The notes under the pieces were generated by a model. The model saw only the letters and a list, made by a program, of their open reading frames with translations. It was not told the DNA's origin and searched no databases. 33,427 nt of DNA from Candidatus Mediterraneibacter faecipullorum. Its GTDB lineage: Bacteria; Bacillota; Clostridia; Lachnospirales; Lachnospiraceae. Location: the NCBI GenBank assembly GCA_019119675.1, contig DWWO01000109.1:1-33427 (forward strand), read 5' to 3'. This document shows positions 24,327-33,361 of the stretch, piece after piece; positions within the stretch are counted from its first letter, which is position 1, and each line of letters opens with the position of its first letter. The translations under genes were made by a program, and so were the position numbers.

Positions 24327-25724
24327 ATGAATCTGCCATCAGCATTTGAAGAAAAGATGAAATATCTGCTCGGAGCGGAATATAACAATTATCTCGACTG
24401 TTTTGATGAACCGAGACATTACGGACTCCGCGTCAATACTGCAAAGATCTCTGTGGAAGATTTCCTGAAGATCTCGCCGTGGCCGCTGAAAAAAATCCCA
24501 TGGATACACAACGGCTTCTACTATGACGGTGAGAATTGCCAGCCGGCGAAACACCCTTACTACTTTGCCGGACTTTACTACCTGCAGGAACCGAGTGCCA
24601 TGACGCCCGCCGACCGGCTTCCCATCGAACCGGGAGATAAGGTGCTGGATGTCTGCGCCGCTCCCGGCGGAAAAGCGACAGAACTTGGAGCCAGATTAAA
24701 CGGCACCGGCGTTCTTGCCGCAAACGACCTGAGCAATTCGCGCGCAAAAGGTCTTTTAAAGAATATCGAACTTATGGGGATCGGCAACGTTCTCGTCTTA
24801 AGTGAAGAGCCGGGGAAACTGATCCCATATTTCACTGAATATTTTGACAAGATCCTGATCGATGCCCCATGTTCCGGCGAAGGAATGTTCCGAAAGGACC
24901 GCAAGATGATCCGTGCATGGGAGGAACACGGTCCGGACTATTTTGCCAAGATCCAGAAAAGCATCATTACACAGGCTGCACAGATGCTCAAACCCGGTGG
25001 AATGATCCTGTATTCGACCTGTACATTCTCTCCAGAGGAAAATGAACAGACGATCGAGTATCTTCTGGAGCAGTATCCTGACTTTGACGTATGTGAGATA
25101 GAAGGATATGAGGGCTTTGCCTTTGGAATGCCAGAAGTGACAGCTTCTAAAGATAAGCGCCTCAGCCGCACAGTCCGTATCTTCCCCCATCGCATGAAAG
25201 GGGAAGGACATTTTCTGGCACTGTTACAAAAACACGCCGCTGCCGATTCCGATACGTTAACAGCTTCCGATGTAAAAAACACTACGGGACGAAAAAAACT
25301 GCCGGAAGATCTTACAGATTTCCTGGCTGACATCCGAAGGGAATTTGATCCCGGCAGATTTGATATCCGGGCAGATAAAGTCTATTATATGCCCGAAGAT
25401 CTGCCTGCTTTAAACGGGATACGTTTTCTGCGCACAGGTCTTTTTCTTGGAGAGCTGAAGAAAAAGAGATTTGAACCCAGCCAGGCATTTGCCATGAATC
25501 TGAAGAAAGAGGAGTATCCCCGGATCATCGATCTGCCTGTATCCGACGAGCGGGTCATTAAATATCTGAAAGGGGAGACTCTGGATGTGGAAGATCTCGT
25601 CTCTCCCAAAGAAAAGGGCTGGTATCTCGTCTGTGTAGACGGATATCCGCTGGGATTTGGCAAGCTTGCAGGCCAGGTCCTTAAAAACAAATATCTCCCG
25701 GGATGGCGGTGGCAGTCAGCATGA
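24327..25724 (+). CDS. RsmF/NOP2/Sun-type rRNA 5-methylcytosine methyltransferase
   Basis: A SAM-dependent RNA m5C methyltransferase. The 465-aa protein has an N-terminal RNA-binding region with YYLQEPSAM (84-92), SAM motif I DVCAAPGGKATELGA (108-122), the general-base motif DAPCSGEGMFR with Cys182 (179-189), and the catalytic STCTFSPEENE with Cys232 (230-240). The C-terminal 170 residues include the RsmF-type extension and a PUA-like FMU segment ending LPGWRWQS. The likely target is 16S rRNA, but the exact cytosine cannot be read from sequence. GGAGG lies upstream of ATG 24327. It begins a run of tightly packed genes up to recU. Confidence 0.92.
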   Translation: MNLPSAFEEKMKYLLGAEYNNYLDCFDEPRHYGLRVNTAKISVEDFLKISPWPLKKIPWIHNGFYYDGENCQPAKHPYYFAGLYYLQEPSAMTPADRLPIEPGDKVLDVCAAPGGKATELGARLNGTGVLAANDLSNSRAKGLLKNIELMGIGNVLVLSEEPGKLIPYFTEYFDKILIDAPCSGEGMFRKDRKMIRAWEEHGPDYFAKIQKSIITQAAQMLKPGGMILYSTCTFSPEENEQTIEYLLEQYPDFDVCEIEGYEGFAFGMPEVTASKDKRLSRTVRIFPHRMKGEGHFLALLQKHAAADSDTLTASDVKNTTGRKKLPEDLTDFLADIRREFDPGRFDIRADKVYYMPEDLPALNGIRFLRTGLFLGELKKKRFEPSQAFAMNLKKEEYPRIIDLPVSDERVIKYLKGETLDVEDLVSPKEKGWYLVCVDGYPLGFGKLAGQVLKNKYLPGWRWQSA

Positions 25725-26446
25725 AGATCCGACTTGACAAATATCTTGCGGACATGGGCCTGGGAACAAGAAGCCAGATAAAAAAGGAGATCCGGAGCAG
25801 TCAGGTTGTTGTAAACGGCATATCCATCTGCCGGCCGGAAGTAAAGATTGATACCGGCCAGGATAAGGTCATATTCCACGGCGAGCCTGTCACATATGAG
25901 GAATATGAATATTTTATGCTGAATAAACCTGCAGGGGTGATATCAGCTGCAAGCGACTGCCAGGAAACGACAGTGATCGATCTGATCAGGGACAGAAAGA
26001 GAGACGATCTCTTTCCGGTGGGACGGCTCGATAAAGATACCGAAGGACTCCTGATCATTACCAATAACGGGGAGCTTGCGCACCGCCTGCTCTCACCGAA
26101 GAAACATGTGGACAAAGTCTATTTTGCGAGGATAAACGGGCGGGTAACTCAAAGTGATGTGGATAACTTTTCCCGCGGGATGGATATCGGGGACGAGAAA
26201 CCGACTCTTCCGGCAGATCTTGTTATCTGCACATCGGATGAGGTCTCCGAGATCCGGCTGACGATCCGCGAGGGCAGATTCCATCAGGTGAAGCGCATGT
26301 TCCAGGCTGTCGGGAAAGAAGTTGTTTATCTGAAACGTCTCCGGATGGGCAGCATTGCTCTGGACGAAAGCCTGAAGCCGGGAGAATACCGCAGACTGAC
26401 AGAAGAAGAGGTAGAAAGATTATGCTCACAGGAAAGAAAGCCGTAA
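25721..26446 (+). CDS. RsuA/RluB/RluE family pseudouridine synthase
   Basis: Converts a uridine in rRNA to pseudouridine. The 241-aa protein has an N-terminal S4 RNA-binding domain (MKIRLDKYLADMGLGTRSQIKKEIRSSQVVVNG, 1-33) and the catalytic motif GRLDKDTEGL (101-110) with Asp104, followed by LTIREGRFHQVKRMF. I chose ATG 25721, where the start overlaps the preceding stop as ATGA; the in-frame ATG at 25703 would add six nonconserved residues. RsuA-type length suggests a small-subunit target, but RluB/E cannot be excluded. It overlaps the next gene by 25 nt. Confidence 0.92.
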   Translation: MKIRLDKYLADMGLGTRSQIKKEIRSSQVVVNGISICRPEVKIDTGQDKVIFHGEPVTYEEYEYFMLNKPAGVISAASDCQETTVIDLIRDRKRDDLFPVGRLDKDTEGLLIITNNGELAHRLLSPKKHVDKVYFARINGRVTQSDVDNFSRGMDIGDEKPTLPADLVICTSDEVSEIRLTIREGRFHQVKRMFQAVGKEVVYLKRLRMGSIALDESLKPGEYRRLTEEEVERLCSQERKP

Positions 26447-27102
26447 TATTTGATATGGACGGGTCTCTTGTAGACTCCATGTGGATCTGGCCCGAAGTAG
26501 ACCGGATCTATATGGAGAAATATCATCTCTCAGAACCGGCCACATTCCATAAGGATATCGAAGGAATGAGCTACACGGAGACGGCACAGTATTTCGTGGA
26601 TACATTTCAGACACTGGACCGGACCGTGGAGCAGGTAATGCAGGAGTGGCGCGATATGACGACTCATCTTTATGCCACAAAAGTATTTCCCAAATCCGGA
26701 GCAGTAGAGTTTCTGGAAGATATGAAAAAACGCGGAATCTTACTTGGCATTGCCACCAGCAATGACCGGACCATCGCTGATGCGGCATTAAATGCCCGCC
26801 GGCTCACTCCATATTTTGATTCTGTACGCACGGCCTGTGAGGTATCAGCCGGAAAGCCGGCGCCGGACGTATATCTGAAAGTGGCGGAAGATCTTCAGGT
26901 AGATCCCTCCTGCTGCCTCGTATTTGAAGATGTTCCCAACGGTATCCTGGCAGGCAAGAACGCAGGCATGGAAGTGTGCGCCGTGGACGATGAATTTTCC
27001 AGACCGTTGGAAAAGGAAAAGAAACAGCTCGCTGATTATTTTATCCATGACTTTAATGATATTTTCAGACATACATATGAAAGGTGCAAAAAAGAGCAGT
27101 GA
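26422..27102 (+). CDS. HAD superfamily phosphatase (beta-phosphoglucomutase-like)
   Basis: A 226-aa haloacid dehalogenase-type hydrolase with a helical cap. Motif I is FDMDGSLVDS (9-18) with nucleophile Asp10 and Asp12, motif II TSND (about 112-115), the motif III lysine is in AGKPAPDVYLKVAEDL, and motif IV is FEDVPNGILAGKNAGM. The cap between motif I and II is the PGM/phosphonatase type. The substrate, probably a small phosphorylated metabolite, is not deducible. It overlaps the gene before by 25 nt and the gene after by four, so it is translated within an RNA-modification operon without an obvious functional link. Confidence 0.92.
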   Translation: MLTGKKAVIFDMDGSLVDSMWIWPEVDRIYMEKYHLSEPATFHKDIEGMSYTETAQYFVDTFQTLDRTVEQVMQEWRDMTTHLYATKVFPKSGAVEFLEDMKKRGILLGIATSNDRTIADAALNARRLTPYFDSVRTACEVSAGKPAPDVYLKVAEDLQVDPSCCLVFEDVPNGILAGKNAGMEVCAVDDEFSRPLEKEKKQLADYFIHDFNDIFRHTYERCKKEQ

Positions 27103-29039
27103 CACGCAGTGATTTTTTACCGGTAAACAAAAATGACATGATCGGGCGGGGATGGGACAGTGTAGACTTTGCCTACGTGATCGGGGATGCCTACGTAGAC
27201 CATCCGTCTTTCGGGCATGCCATCATAAGCAGAGTGCTGGAATCACACGGATACCGGGTAGGGATCATCTCCCAGCCGGACTGGAAAGATCCGGAGAGTA
27301 TCCAGGTCTTCGGAGAGCCCCGCCTTGGTTTTCTTGTATCCGCAGGCAATATGGACTCTATGGTCAACCACTACAGCGTATCAAAAAAGCGCAGAAAAAC
27401 GGATGCCTACACCCCCGGAGGCGAGATGGGAAAAAGGCCGGATTATGCATGTGTAGTCTACGGTAATCTGATCCGGCAGACATATAAAAAAAAGCCTGTC
27501 ATCCTCGGCGGGATCGAGGCCAGCTTAAGAAGACTCGCGCACTATGATTACTGGTCAGACCGGCTGAAGCGTTCCATCCTTCTGGACTCTGGAGCCGACA
27601 TCATTTCTTATGGAATGGGAGAGCGCTCCATCGTAGAGATTGCAGACGCTCTGGACGCCGGCATTCCGGTAAGCGAATTGACTTACATCGACGGCACCGT
27701 GGTAAAAGTCAAAGACAGAGACCGGATCTACGATGCGGAATTTCTTCCGTCCTATGAGGAACTGAAAGCGGACAAGAAAACCTATGCCCGAAGTTTCTAT
27801 ACTCAGTATCGCAATACAGATGCTTTTAACGGAAAGCGGCTGGCAGAACCCTATTCAGATCACCTCTATGTCGTGCAGAATCCGCCGGCAAAACCTTTAA
27901 GCGTCACTGAGATGGATAACGTCTATGATCTTCCATATACAAGGACATATCATCCTTCCTACGAAGAGAAAGGCGGCATACCGGCAATTTCAGAAATCCG
28001 TTTCAGTCTCATAAGCAACAGAGGCTGCTTTGGAGGATGCAGTTTCTGCGCCCTTACATTCCATCAGAGCAGGATCGTGCAGGTAAGAAGCCATGATTCT
28101 CTTCTCAGAGAGGCAGAACTCATCACAAAAGAAAAAGATTTCAAGGGATATATCCATGATGTAGGAGGTCCGACTGCAAACTTTCGTCATCCCTCGTGCA
28201 GCAAACAGCTTGAGCACGGCGTCTGCCAAAACCGCCAGTGTCTGTTTCCAAAGCCATGCGGTAACCTTGACGCAGACCACAGTGACTATGTATCGCTTTT
28301 AAAAAAACTGCGGCAGATTCCCGGAGTGAAGAAAGTATTCATCCGCTCCGGGATCCGGTTTGACTATCTGCTTGCAGATAAGAAGAAAGACTTCCTAAAA
28401 GAGCTCTGCCAGTATCACGTAAGCGGTCAGCTTAAAGTTGCACCGGAACATGTGGCTCAGCCTGTGCTTGCCCTGATGGGAAAACCGGAGCACAGTGTAT
28501 ATGAGAAATTTACAGCAGAATTTAATAAAATGAATGAGAAGATAGGGAAAAAACAGTATCTTGTTCCCTATCTGATGTCCTCGCATCCCGGTTCCACTTT
28601 GAAAGAAGCTGTGGAACTCGCCGAATATTGCAGAGATCTGGGGTACATGCCGGAACAGGTCCAGGACTTTTACCCTACACCGTCTACCTTGTCTACATGC
28701 ATGTATTATACGGGAATCGATCCCCGGAACGGGAAAGCGGTATATATACCGAAAAATCCGCACGAAAAAGCGATGCAGAGAGCACTCATCCAGTACCGGA
28801 ACCCAAAACTTTATGATCTTGTACTGGAAGCCCTCAGACGTGCAGGACGAATGGATCTTGTTGGCTATGGTCCCAAATGTCTGATCCGTCCGAAGCACAG
28901 CCATGAAAACCGTACAACTGTCTCCCGGCGGGCAAATGCCCGGCATACCGGAAAGAGCGGCGTAAACCGGAAGACAGCAGAGATGCCGCACTCTCACAAA
29001 AAGAAGAAAACGATACGCAATATCCACAAAAAGAAATGA
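27099..29039 (+). CDS. YgiQ family radical SAM protein
   Basis: A large radical SAM protein of unknown reaction. The N-terminal domain (DFLPVNKNDMIGRGWDSVDFAYVIGDAYVDHPSFGHA) is characteristic. The cluster motif is CFGGCSFC, with Cys310, Cys314 and Cys317 binding [4Fe-4S] and SAM. A second Cys-rich stretch follows (CSKQLEHGVCQNRQCLFPKPC), and VAPEHVAQPVLALMGKP and QDFYPTPSTLSTCMYYTG mark the rest of the family. The C-terminus is basic. I chose GTG 27099, overlapping the HAD stop as GTGA; GTG 27084 in the same frame would add five residues and cannot be excluded. 646 aa is normal for the family. Confidence 0.93.
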   Translation: MTRSDFLPVNKNDMIGRGWDSVDFAYVIGDAYVDHPSFGHAIISRVLESHGYRVGIISQPDWKDPESIQVFGEPRLGFLVSAGNMDSMVNHYSVSKKRRKTDAYTPGGEMGKRPDYACVVYGNLIRQTYKKKPVILGGIEASLRRLAHYDYWSDRLKRSILLDSGADIISYGMGERSIVEIADALDAGIPVSELTYIDGTVVKVKDRDRIYDAEFLPSYEELKADKKTYARSFYTQYRNTDAFNGKRLAEPYSDHLYVVQNPPAKPLSVTEMDNVYDLPYTRTYHPSYEEKGGIPAISEIRFSLISNRGCFGGCSFCALTFHQSRIVQVRSHDSLLREAELITKEKDFKGYIHDVGGPTANFRHPSCSKQLEHGVCQNRQCLFPKPCGNLDADHSDYVSLLKKLRQIPGVKKVFIRSGIRFDYLLADKKKDFLKELCQYHVSGQLKVAPEHVAQPVLALMGKPEHSVYEKFTAEFNKMNEKIGKKQYLVPYLMSSHPGSTLKEAVELAEYCRDLGYMPEQVQDFYPTPSTLSTCMYYTGIDPRNGKAVYIPKNPHEKAMQRALIQYRNPKLYDLVLEALRRAGRMDLVGYGPKCLIRPKHSHENRTTVSRRANARHTGKSGVNRKTAEMPHSHKKKKTIRNIHKKK

Positions 29040-29049
29040 GGCGTTCATT

Positions 29050-29811
29050 ATGAAAATAGCAGTTATAACAGGTGCATCTTCCGGAATGGGAAGGGAATTC
29101 GTCCGTCAGGCTGGATATTTTTATCGCAGTCTGGATGAAATCTGGGTGATCGCAAGAAGAAAAGAACGACTGGAATCTCTCAGAAAAGAATGCCGGGTAC
29201 CTCTTCGCATCTTTGACGGAGATCTGCTGAAAAAACAGGTGTACAGACAGTATCACAGCGGGCTGAAAGAGAAAAAGCCTGATATCCGTATGCTGGTCAA
29301 TGCAGCCGGTTTCGGAAAGTCCGGCACCTTTTCTGAAATTGCATCTGAAGATAAAAAGCTTCAGCCGGATATGATCGACCTCAACTGCAGGGCATTGACA
29401 CGCATGATCCAGCTTTCACTGCCACGGATGAGTAAGGGCAGCCGGATCATCAATCTGGCCTCCGCGGCAGCATTCTGCCCGCAGAACGGATTCGCCGTAT
29501 ATGCTGCCACAAAAGCATATGTCTTGAGCCTCTCGAGAGCACTTTCCTCGGAGCTGCGTTCCCGAGGCATCATCGTCACAGCGGTATGTCCGGGTCCTGT
29601 AGATACAGAGTTTTTCCAGGTCAGCGGTGAACTTACCGATCCACTGAAAAAGCTGACGATGGCAAAAGCTCCTGCTGTTGTCCACAAGGCACTCAAAGAC
29701 AGCAGGAAAAGGCGGGAAGTCTCCGTGTATGGCGCTTCGATGAAAGCCGCCCGCATTGGTGCCAGACTGCTGCCGCACCGACTGATATTAAGAGCAGAGG
29801 AGCTGTTATGA
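29050..29811 (+). CDS. Short-chain dehydrogenase/reductase (SDR)
   Basis: A 253-aa classical SDR using NAD(P)H. The Rossmann motif is TGASSGMG (7-14), with the Arg/Lys-rich stretch ARRKER (35-40) suggesting NADP preference. NAAG is at 84-87 and the catalytic set is Ser138, Tyr151 and Lys155 (YAATK). GPVDTEFF follows in the usual place. Substrate unknown; resemblance to the DltE/YqjQ-type group is only general. It starts ten nt after the YgiQ stop and overlaps the next gene as ATGA. Confidence 0.9.
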   Translation: MKIAVITGASSGMGREFVRQAGYFYRSLDEIWVIARRKERLESLRKECRVPLRIFDGDLLKKQVYRQYHSGLKEKKPDIRMLVNAAGFGKSGTFSEIASEDKKLQPDMIDLNCRALTRMIQLSLPRMSKGSRIINLASAAAFCPQNGFAVYAATKAYVLSLSRALSSELRSRGIIVTAVCPGPVDTEFFQVSGELTDPLKKLTMAKAPAVVHKALKDSRKRREVSVYGASMKAARIGARLLPHRLILRAEELL

Positions 29812-30842
29812 GAGAGATCATCATTCGCACAAATGAGGCAGGACAGCGTCTGGATAAATATCTGTCCAAGTACATGTCTCTTGCACCGAAAAGTTTCTTC
29901 TATAAGATGCTGCGTAAGAAGAATATCACGCTCAACGGAAAAAAAGCCTCCGGGCAGGAAAAACTCTGTGAAGGAGATACAGTAAAGCTGTTCTTATCCG
30001 ATGAAACGATCGATAAATTCACAGAACAGAAGCGCCCGTCGCAAAAAAGCATTGCTGCCCCGGTAAAACTTGACATATTATATGAAGACAAGAATACGAT
30101 CTTTATAAACAAGCCTGCAGGTATGCTCTCACAGAAAGCGGCAAAAGATGACATTTCTCTCGTAGAATATGTGATAGGATATCTTTTTGAGAGCCGGCAG
30201 ATCACGGAAGAAGAGCTGCATACATTCCATCCGGCTGTATGCAACCGGCTGGACCGCAACACAAGCGGGATTGTAGCTGCCGGCAAGACACTGGCGGCAC
30301 TCCAGGAATTAAGTGCCATGTTCCGGGAGCGCAGCCTGAAGAAATATTATCTCTGTCTGGTGGCCGGGATCGTAGCAAAAGGAGGACATATCAGCGGGTT
30401 TCTGACAAAAGACCAGCAGACCAACCGTGTTTCTTTCTCGGAAAAGGAGACCACAGGTGCTGCAAGAATTGAGACAGAATATCATCCGCTTTGTGCCGGT
30501 GAAGGCGTAACCTTGCTCGAGGTTCATCTGATCACGGGAAAGACCCATCAGATCCGCGCGCATATGGCTTCCATGGGGCATCCCATCATCGGCGACTACA
30601 AATATGGCAGCCGGAAGATCAACGACAGATACCGTGAAGTGTACGGGCTCACCTCACAGCTTCTGCATTCCGTCAGGCTCTGTATCCCTGAATGTTCCGG
30701 CGCGCTTGCGGACCTGTCGGGTAAAGTGATCACGGCGCCTGTCCCTAAACTTTTCCGGAAAATATGTGAGGACAAAAAGATACAAAGGAGCTGTCTTATA
30801 TGGCCACATGGGGTTCAAGAGGACTTAGAGGATCTACATTAG
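29808..30842 (+). CDS. RluA family pseudouridine synthase
   Basis: Isomerises uridines in 23S rRNA or tRNA. The 344-aa protein has an N-terminal S4-like domain (GQRLDKYLSKYMSLAPKSFFYKMLRKKNITLNGKK, 12-46), INKPAGML (100-107) and the catalytic NRLDRNTSGIV (146-156) with Asp149, then LLEVHLITGKTHQIRAHMAS, typical of the RluA/C/D group (RluC-like by the S4 domain). Start ATG 29808 overlaps the SDR stop as ATGA. The last 14 codons overlap recU in another frame, and that tail is outside the conserved fold. It is the second pseudouridine synthase in this operon. Confidence 0.93.
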   Translation: MREIIIRTNEAGQRLDKYLSKYMSLAPKSFFYKMLRKKNITLNGKKASGQEKLCEGDTVKLFLSDETIDKFTEQKRPSQKSIAAPVKLDILYEDKNTIFINKPAGMLSQKAAKDDISLVEYVIGYLFESRQITEEELHTFHPAVCNRLDRNTSGIVAAGKTLAALQELSAMFRERSLKKYYLCLVAGIVAKGGHISGFLTKDQQTNRVSFSEKETTGAARIETEYHPLCAGEGVTLLEVHLITGKTHQIRAHMASMGHPIIGDYKYGSRKINDRYREVYGLTSQLLHSVRLCIPECSGALADLSGKVITAPVPKLFRKICEDKKIQRSCLIWPHGVQEDLEDLH

Positions 30843-31336
30843 AAGAATTTGTCAATCATACAAATGAACGTTATACAGAAATGGGCCTTGCACTGATCCA
30901 GAAGATCCCTACCCCCATCACACCGGTAAAGATCGATCAGGAGCACCGGCATATTACTCTGGCTTATTTTGACAAGATCAGTACTGTCGATTATATCGGG
31001 GCTGTCCAGGGCATTCCGGTCTGCTTCGATGCCAAGGAATGCAAAGTAGATACATTTCCTCTCCAGAATATTCACGAACATCAGGTGGACTTTATGGAGA
31101 AGTTTGAGAAACAGGGCGGCATCGCTTTCCTTCTCATCTACTACAGTACCAGAGATGAACTGTACTATATGAGATACAGTCAGATCCGCAGGTTCTGGGA
31201 CAGAGGAAACAACGGCGGAAGAAAAAGCTTTCGCTATGACGAACTGGATCCGGGATGGTTTATGGAATTCAAACAGGGATACTTTATCCCGTATCTAGAT
31301 ATGATCCAGAAAGATCTGGACTGCCGTGAAGAATAG
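30800..31336 (+). CDS. recU: Holliday junction resolvase RecU
   Basis: RecU cleaves Holliday junctions in Bacillota, taking the place of RuvC, and also modulates RecA. The 178-aa protein has GSRGLRGSTLEEFVNHTNERY (5-25), KIPTPITPVK (35-44), AYFDKISTVDYIG (55-67), GIPVCFDAKECK (71-82), FPLQNIHEHQVDFM (86-99) and GGIAFLLIYYS (106-116). Asp64, Asp77 and Lys79 keep the spacing of the B. subtilis active-site residues Asp88, Glu101 and Lys103, with Asp77 replacing Glu. A good AAAGGAG lies nine nt before ATG 30800, inside the rluA-like gene, giving a 43-nt overlap. In Bacillus recU is paired with a PBP gene; here it closes an RNA-modification operon. Confidence 0.93.
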   Translation: MATWGSRGLRGSTLEEFVNHTNERYTEMGLALIQKIPTPITPVKIDQEHRHITLAYFDKISTVDYIGAVQGIPVCFDAKECKVDTFPLQNIHEHQVDFMEKFEKQGGIAFLLIYYSTRDELYYMRYSQIRRFWDRGNNGGRKSFRYDELDPGWFMEFKQGYFIPYLDMIQKDLDCREE

Positions 31337-31354
31337 GATATCTCGCTTCAGGGA

Positions 31355-31383
31355 TTGACAGAATCCTGTAAAATCCGTATAAT
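31355..31383 (+). promoter_or_regulatory. Consensus sigma-A promoter of the his operon
   Basis: TTGACA (31355-31360), a 17-nt spacer and TATAAT (31378-31383) match the consensus exactly. An imperfect inverted repeat, CAGGGATT and AATCCTG around GACAG (31349-31368), overlaps the -35 and could be an operator. The leader of about 40 nt leaves no room for a T-box or attenuator. Confidence 0.85.
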
Positions 31384-31432
31384 TACATAGAAATTTAACG
31401 TATTAGCACAGTAAAGTGAAAGAGGAGAGCAT

Positions 31433-32671
31433 ATGGAACAGAAACTTCACACTCCGGAAGGTGTCCGGGATATATACAACAAAGAATGCGAAACCAAACT
31501 TGCACTTCAGAAAAAGTTAAACACCGTACTCCATCTGTACGGCTACAAAGATATACAGACGCCGACATTTGAATATTATGATGTGTTCCGTGAAGAGATC
31601 GGTTCCACATCGACTCAGGAGCTTTATAAATTCTTCGACCGGGAAGGAAATATCCTTGCACTCAGGCCGGATATCACCCCTTCGATCGCACGGGCGGCTG
31701 CCACATTATTTGAAAACGAAGATTTCCCGATCCGGCTCTGCTACGCAGGTAATACATTTATCAATCATTCCAGCTATCAGGGACGTCTGAAGGAGAACAC
31801 ACAGCTGGGCGCCGAGCTGATCGGTCTGGACGCCATTGAAGCTGATGCAGAAATGATCGCCATGGTAGTCGACGGGCTGAAAAAGACCGGATTAAAAGAA
31901 TTTCAGGTAAGCATCGGTCACGTAGATTTTATCCAGGGACTTATGAATGCAGCTGATCTTCAGGAAGAGGAAAGCAGAGAGGTGCGGACACTGATCACAA
32001 ACCGTAATTTCTTCGGTGTGGAAGAGCTTCTGGACAGTCGGAATGTAAAATCAAATGTAAAAGAGGCATTCCGTATCCTGCCCGAACTGGTAGGGGGCCC
32101 GGAGGTCCTGGATGAAGCGCTCAGGATCGCACCAGATCTGAACGCACGTCTTGGCGTAGCAAGACTTCAGCAGATTTACCGGCTGTTAAAGCTCTACGGA
32201 ACGGAAGACCATATCACTTTTGATCTGAGTATGAGCGGAAGCTATGGATACTATACCGGTATTATCTTCCGTGCCTATACATACGGCACAGGCGACGCTG
32301 TCGTAAGAGGCGGCCGATATGACCATCTGCTTGCCAAATTCGGAAAGGATACACCGTCCATCGGTTTTGCCATTATCCTGGATGAACTGATGAATGCACT
32401 GAACCGTCAGAAAATCTCTGTGGATACCGTCCATCAGAACCTGATCGTATATACGGAGGAGACAGAAAAACGCGCCATCGCACTTGCCTGCAATTTCCGG
32501 GAAAAAGGAAGGAATATCGAGCTGATCAAACGGGAGACAGAGGAAGAAAGAGACATTTTTGAAGCGTATGCACGGCGGACCGGCGCATCCGCTCTCCTGT
32601 ATCTCCGGGATGACGAGAAGATTGAGATGGTCAATCTTAAGACAGGTGAAGAAAAGATCGCGGATATTTAG
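31433..32671 (+). CDS. hisZ: ATP phosphoribosyltransferase regulatory subunit HisZ
   Basis: HisZ is a catalytically inactive relative of histidyl-tRNA synthetase that activates short-form HisG and confers histidine feedback. The 412-aa protein starts TPEGVRDIYNKECE and shows the class II-like core LRPDITPSIARAAAT (77-91) and later SGSYGYYTGIIFRAY and GGRYDHLL, with a C-terminal region ending KTGEEKIADI. It is shorter and more diverged than a HisS and sits directly before hisG, which decides for HisZ. AGAGGAG lies before ATG 31433. First gene of the his operon, behind a consensus promoter. Confidence 0.95.
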   Translation: MEQKLHTPEGVRDIYNKECETKLALQKKLNTVLHLYGYKDIQTPTFEYYDVFREEIGSTSTQELYKFFDREGNILALRPDITPSIARAAATLFENEDFPIRLCYAGNTFINHSSYQGRLKENTQLGAELIGLDAIEADAEMIAMVVDGLKKTGLKEFQVSIGHVDFIQGLMNAADLQEEESREVRTLITNRNFFGVEELLDSRNVKSNVKEAFRILPELVGGPEVLDEALRIAPDLNARLGVARLQQIYRLLKLYGTEDHITFDLSMSGSYGYYTGIIFRAYTYGTGDAVVRGGRYDHLLAKFGKDTPSIGFAIILDELMNALNRQKISVDTVHQNLIVYTEETEKRAIALACNFREKGRNIELIKRETEEERDIFEAYARRTGASALLYLRDDEKIEMVNLKTGEEKIADI

Positions 32672-32696
32672 AAGCGGGATTAAAGGAGCATGACTT

Positions 32697-33344
32697 ATGA
32701 GATATTTGACATTTGCCCTGACAAAAGGGCGCCTGGCGAGCAAAACGCTGGAGATGCTGGAGAGACTCGGCATCACCTGTGACGAAATGAAGGACAAAGA
32801 GTCCAGAAAACTGATTTTTACAAATGAAGAATTGAAACTGAAATTCTTCCTTGCGAAAGGCCCGGATGTGCCGACTTACGTAGAATACGGAGCCGCCGAC
32901 ATCGGTGTAGTCGGAAAAGACACCATCGTAGAAGAGGGTAGGAAAGTCCATGAAGTACTTGATCTCGGATTCGGAAAATGCCGGATGTGTGTCTGCGGAT
33001 ATGAGAGTGCAGCAGAGCTTCTGCAGCATCATGAACTGATCCGTGTCGCCACGAAATATCCCAAAATTGCCAAAGACTATTTTTATAATAAAAAACATCA
33101 GACCGTAGAGATCATCAAAATGAACGGGTCCATTGAGCTGGCGCCGATCGTCGGTCTCTCCGAAGTGATCGTGGATATCGTGGAAACCGGATCTACATTA
33201 AAGGAAAACGGACTTGTCGTACTTGAGGAAGTATGCCCACTGTCTGCCCGTATGATCGTCAATCCGGTCAGCATGCGGATGGAAAATGACAGGATCAAGA
33301 AACTGATCACAGATTTAAGAGCACTGCTCAGAGAAGATGTTTAA
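32697..33344 (+). CDS. hisG: ATP phosphoribosyltransferase, short form HisG
   Basis: Catalyses the first step of histidine synthesis, ATP + PRPP to phosphoribosyl-ATP. At 215 aa it lacks the C-terminal regulatory domain, so it is the short form that needs HisZ, encoded 25 nt upstream. Motifs: FALTKGRL (6-13), YVEYGAADIGVVGKD (61-75) and the phosphoribosyl-binding loop VDIVETGSTLKENGL (159-173). A GGAGC ribosome site precedes ATG 32697. hisD follows after 17 nt. Confidence 0.97.
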   Translation: MRYLTFALTKGRLASKTLEMLERLGITCDEMKDKESRKLIFTNEELKLKFFLAKGPDVPTYVEYGAADIGVVGKDTIVEEGRKVHEVLDLGFGKCRMCVCGYESAAELLQHHELIRVATKYPKIAKDYFYNKKHQTVEIIKMNGSIELAPIVGLSEVIVDIVETGSTLKENGLVVLEEVCPLSARMIVNPVSMRMENDRIKKLITDLRALLREDV

Positions 33345-33361
33345 GATACAGGAGGGAAATT

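Noticed and set aside
28395-29048. Minus-strand open frame of 217 codons opposite the YgiQ gene
   Set aside because: Shadow of a strongly supported radical SAM gene, with no ribosome site or neighbours on that strand.
31384-31432. T-box or his attenuator before hisZ
   Set aside because: Only about 40 nt separate the promoter from the start and no anti-terminator or histidine codon run is visible.
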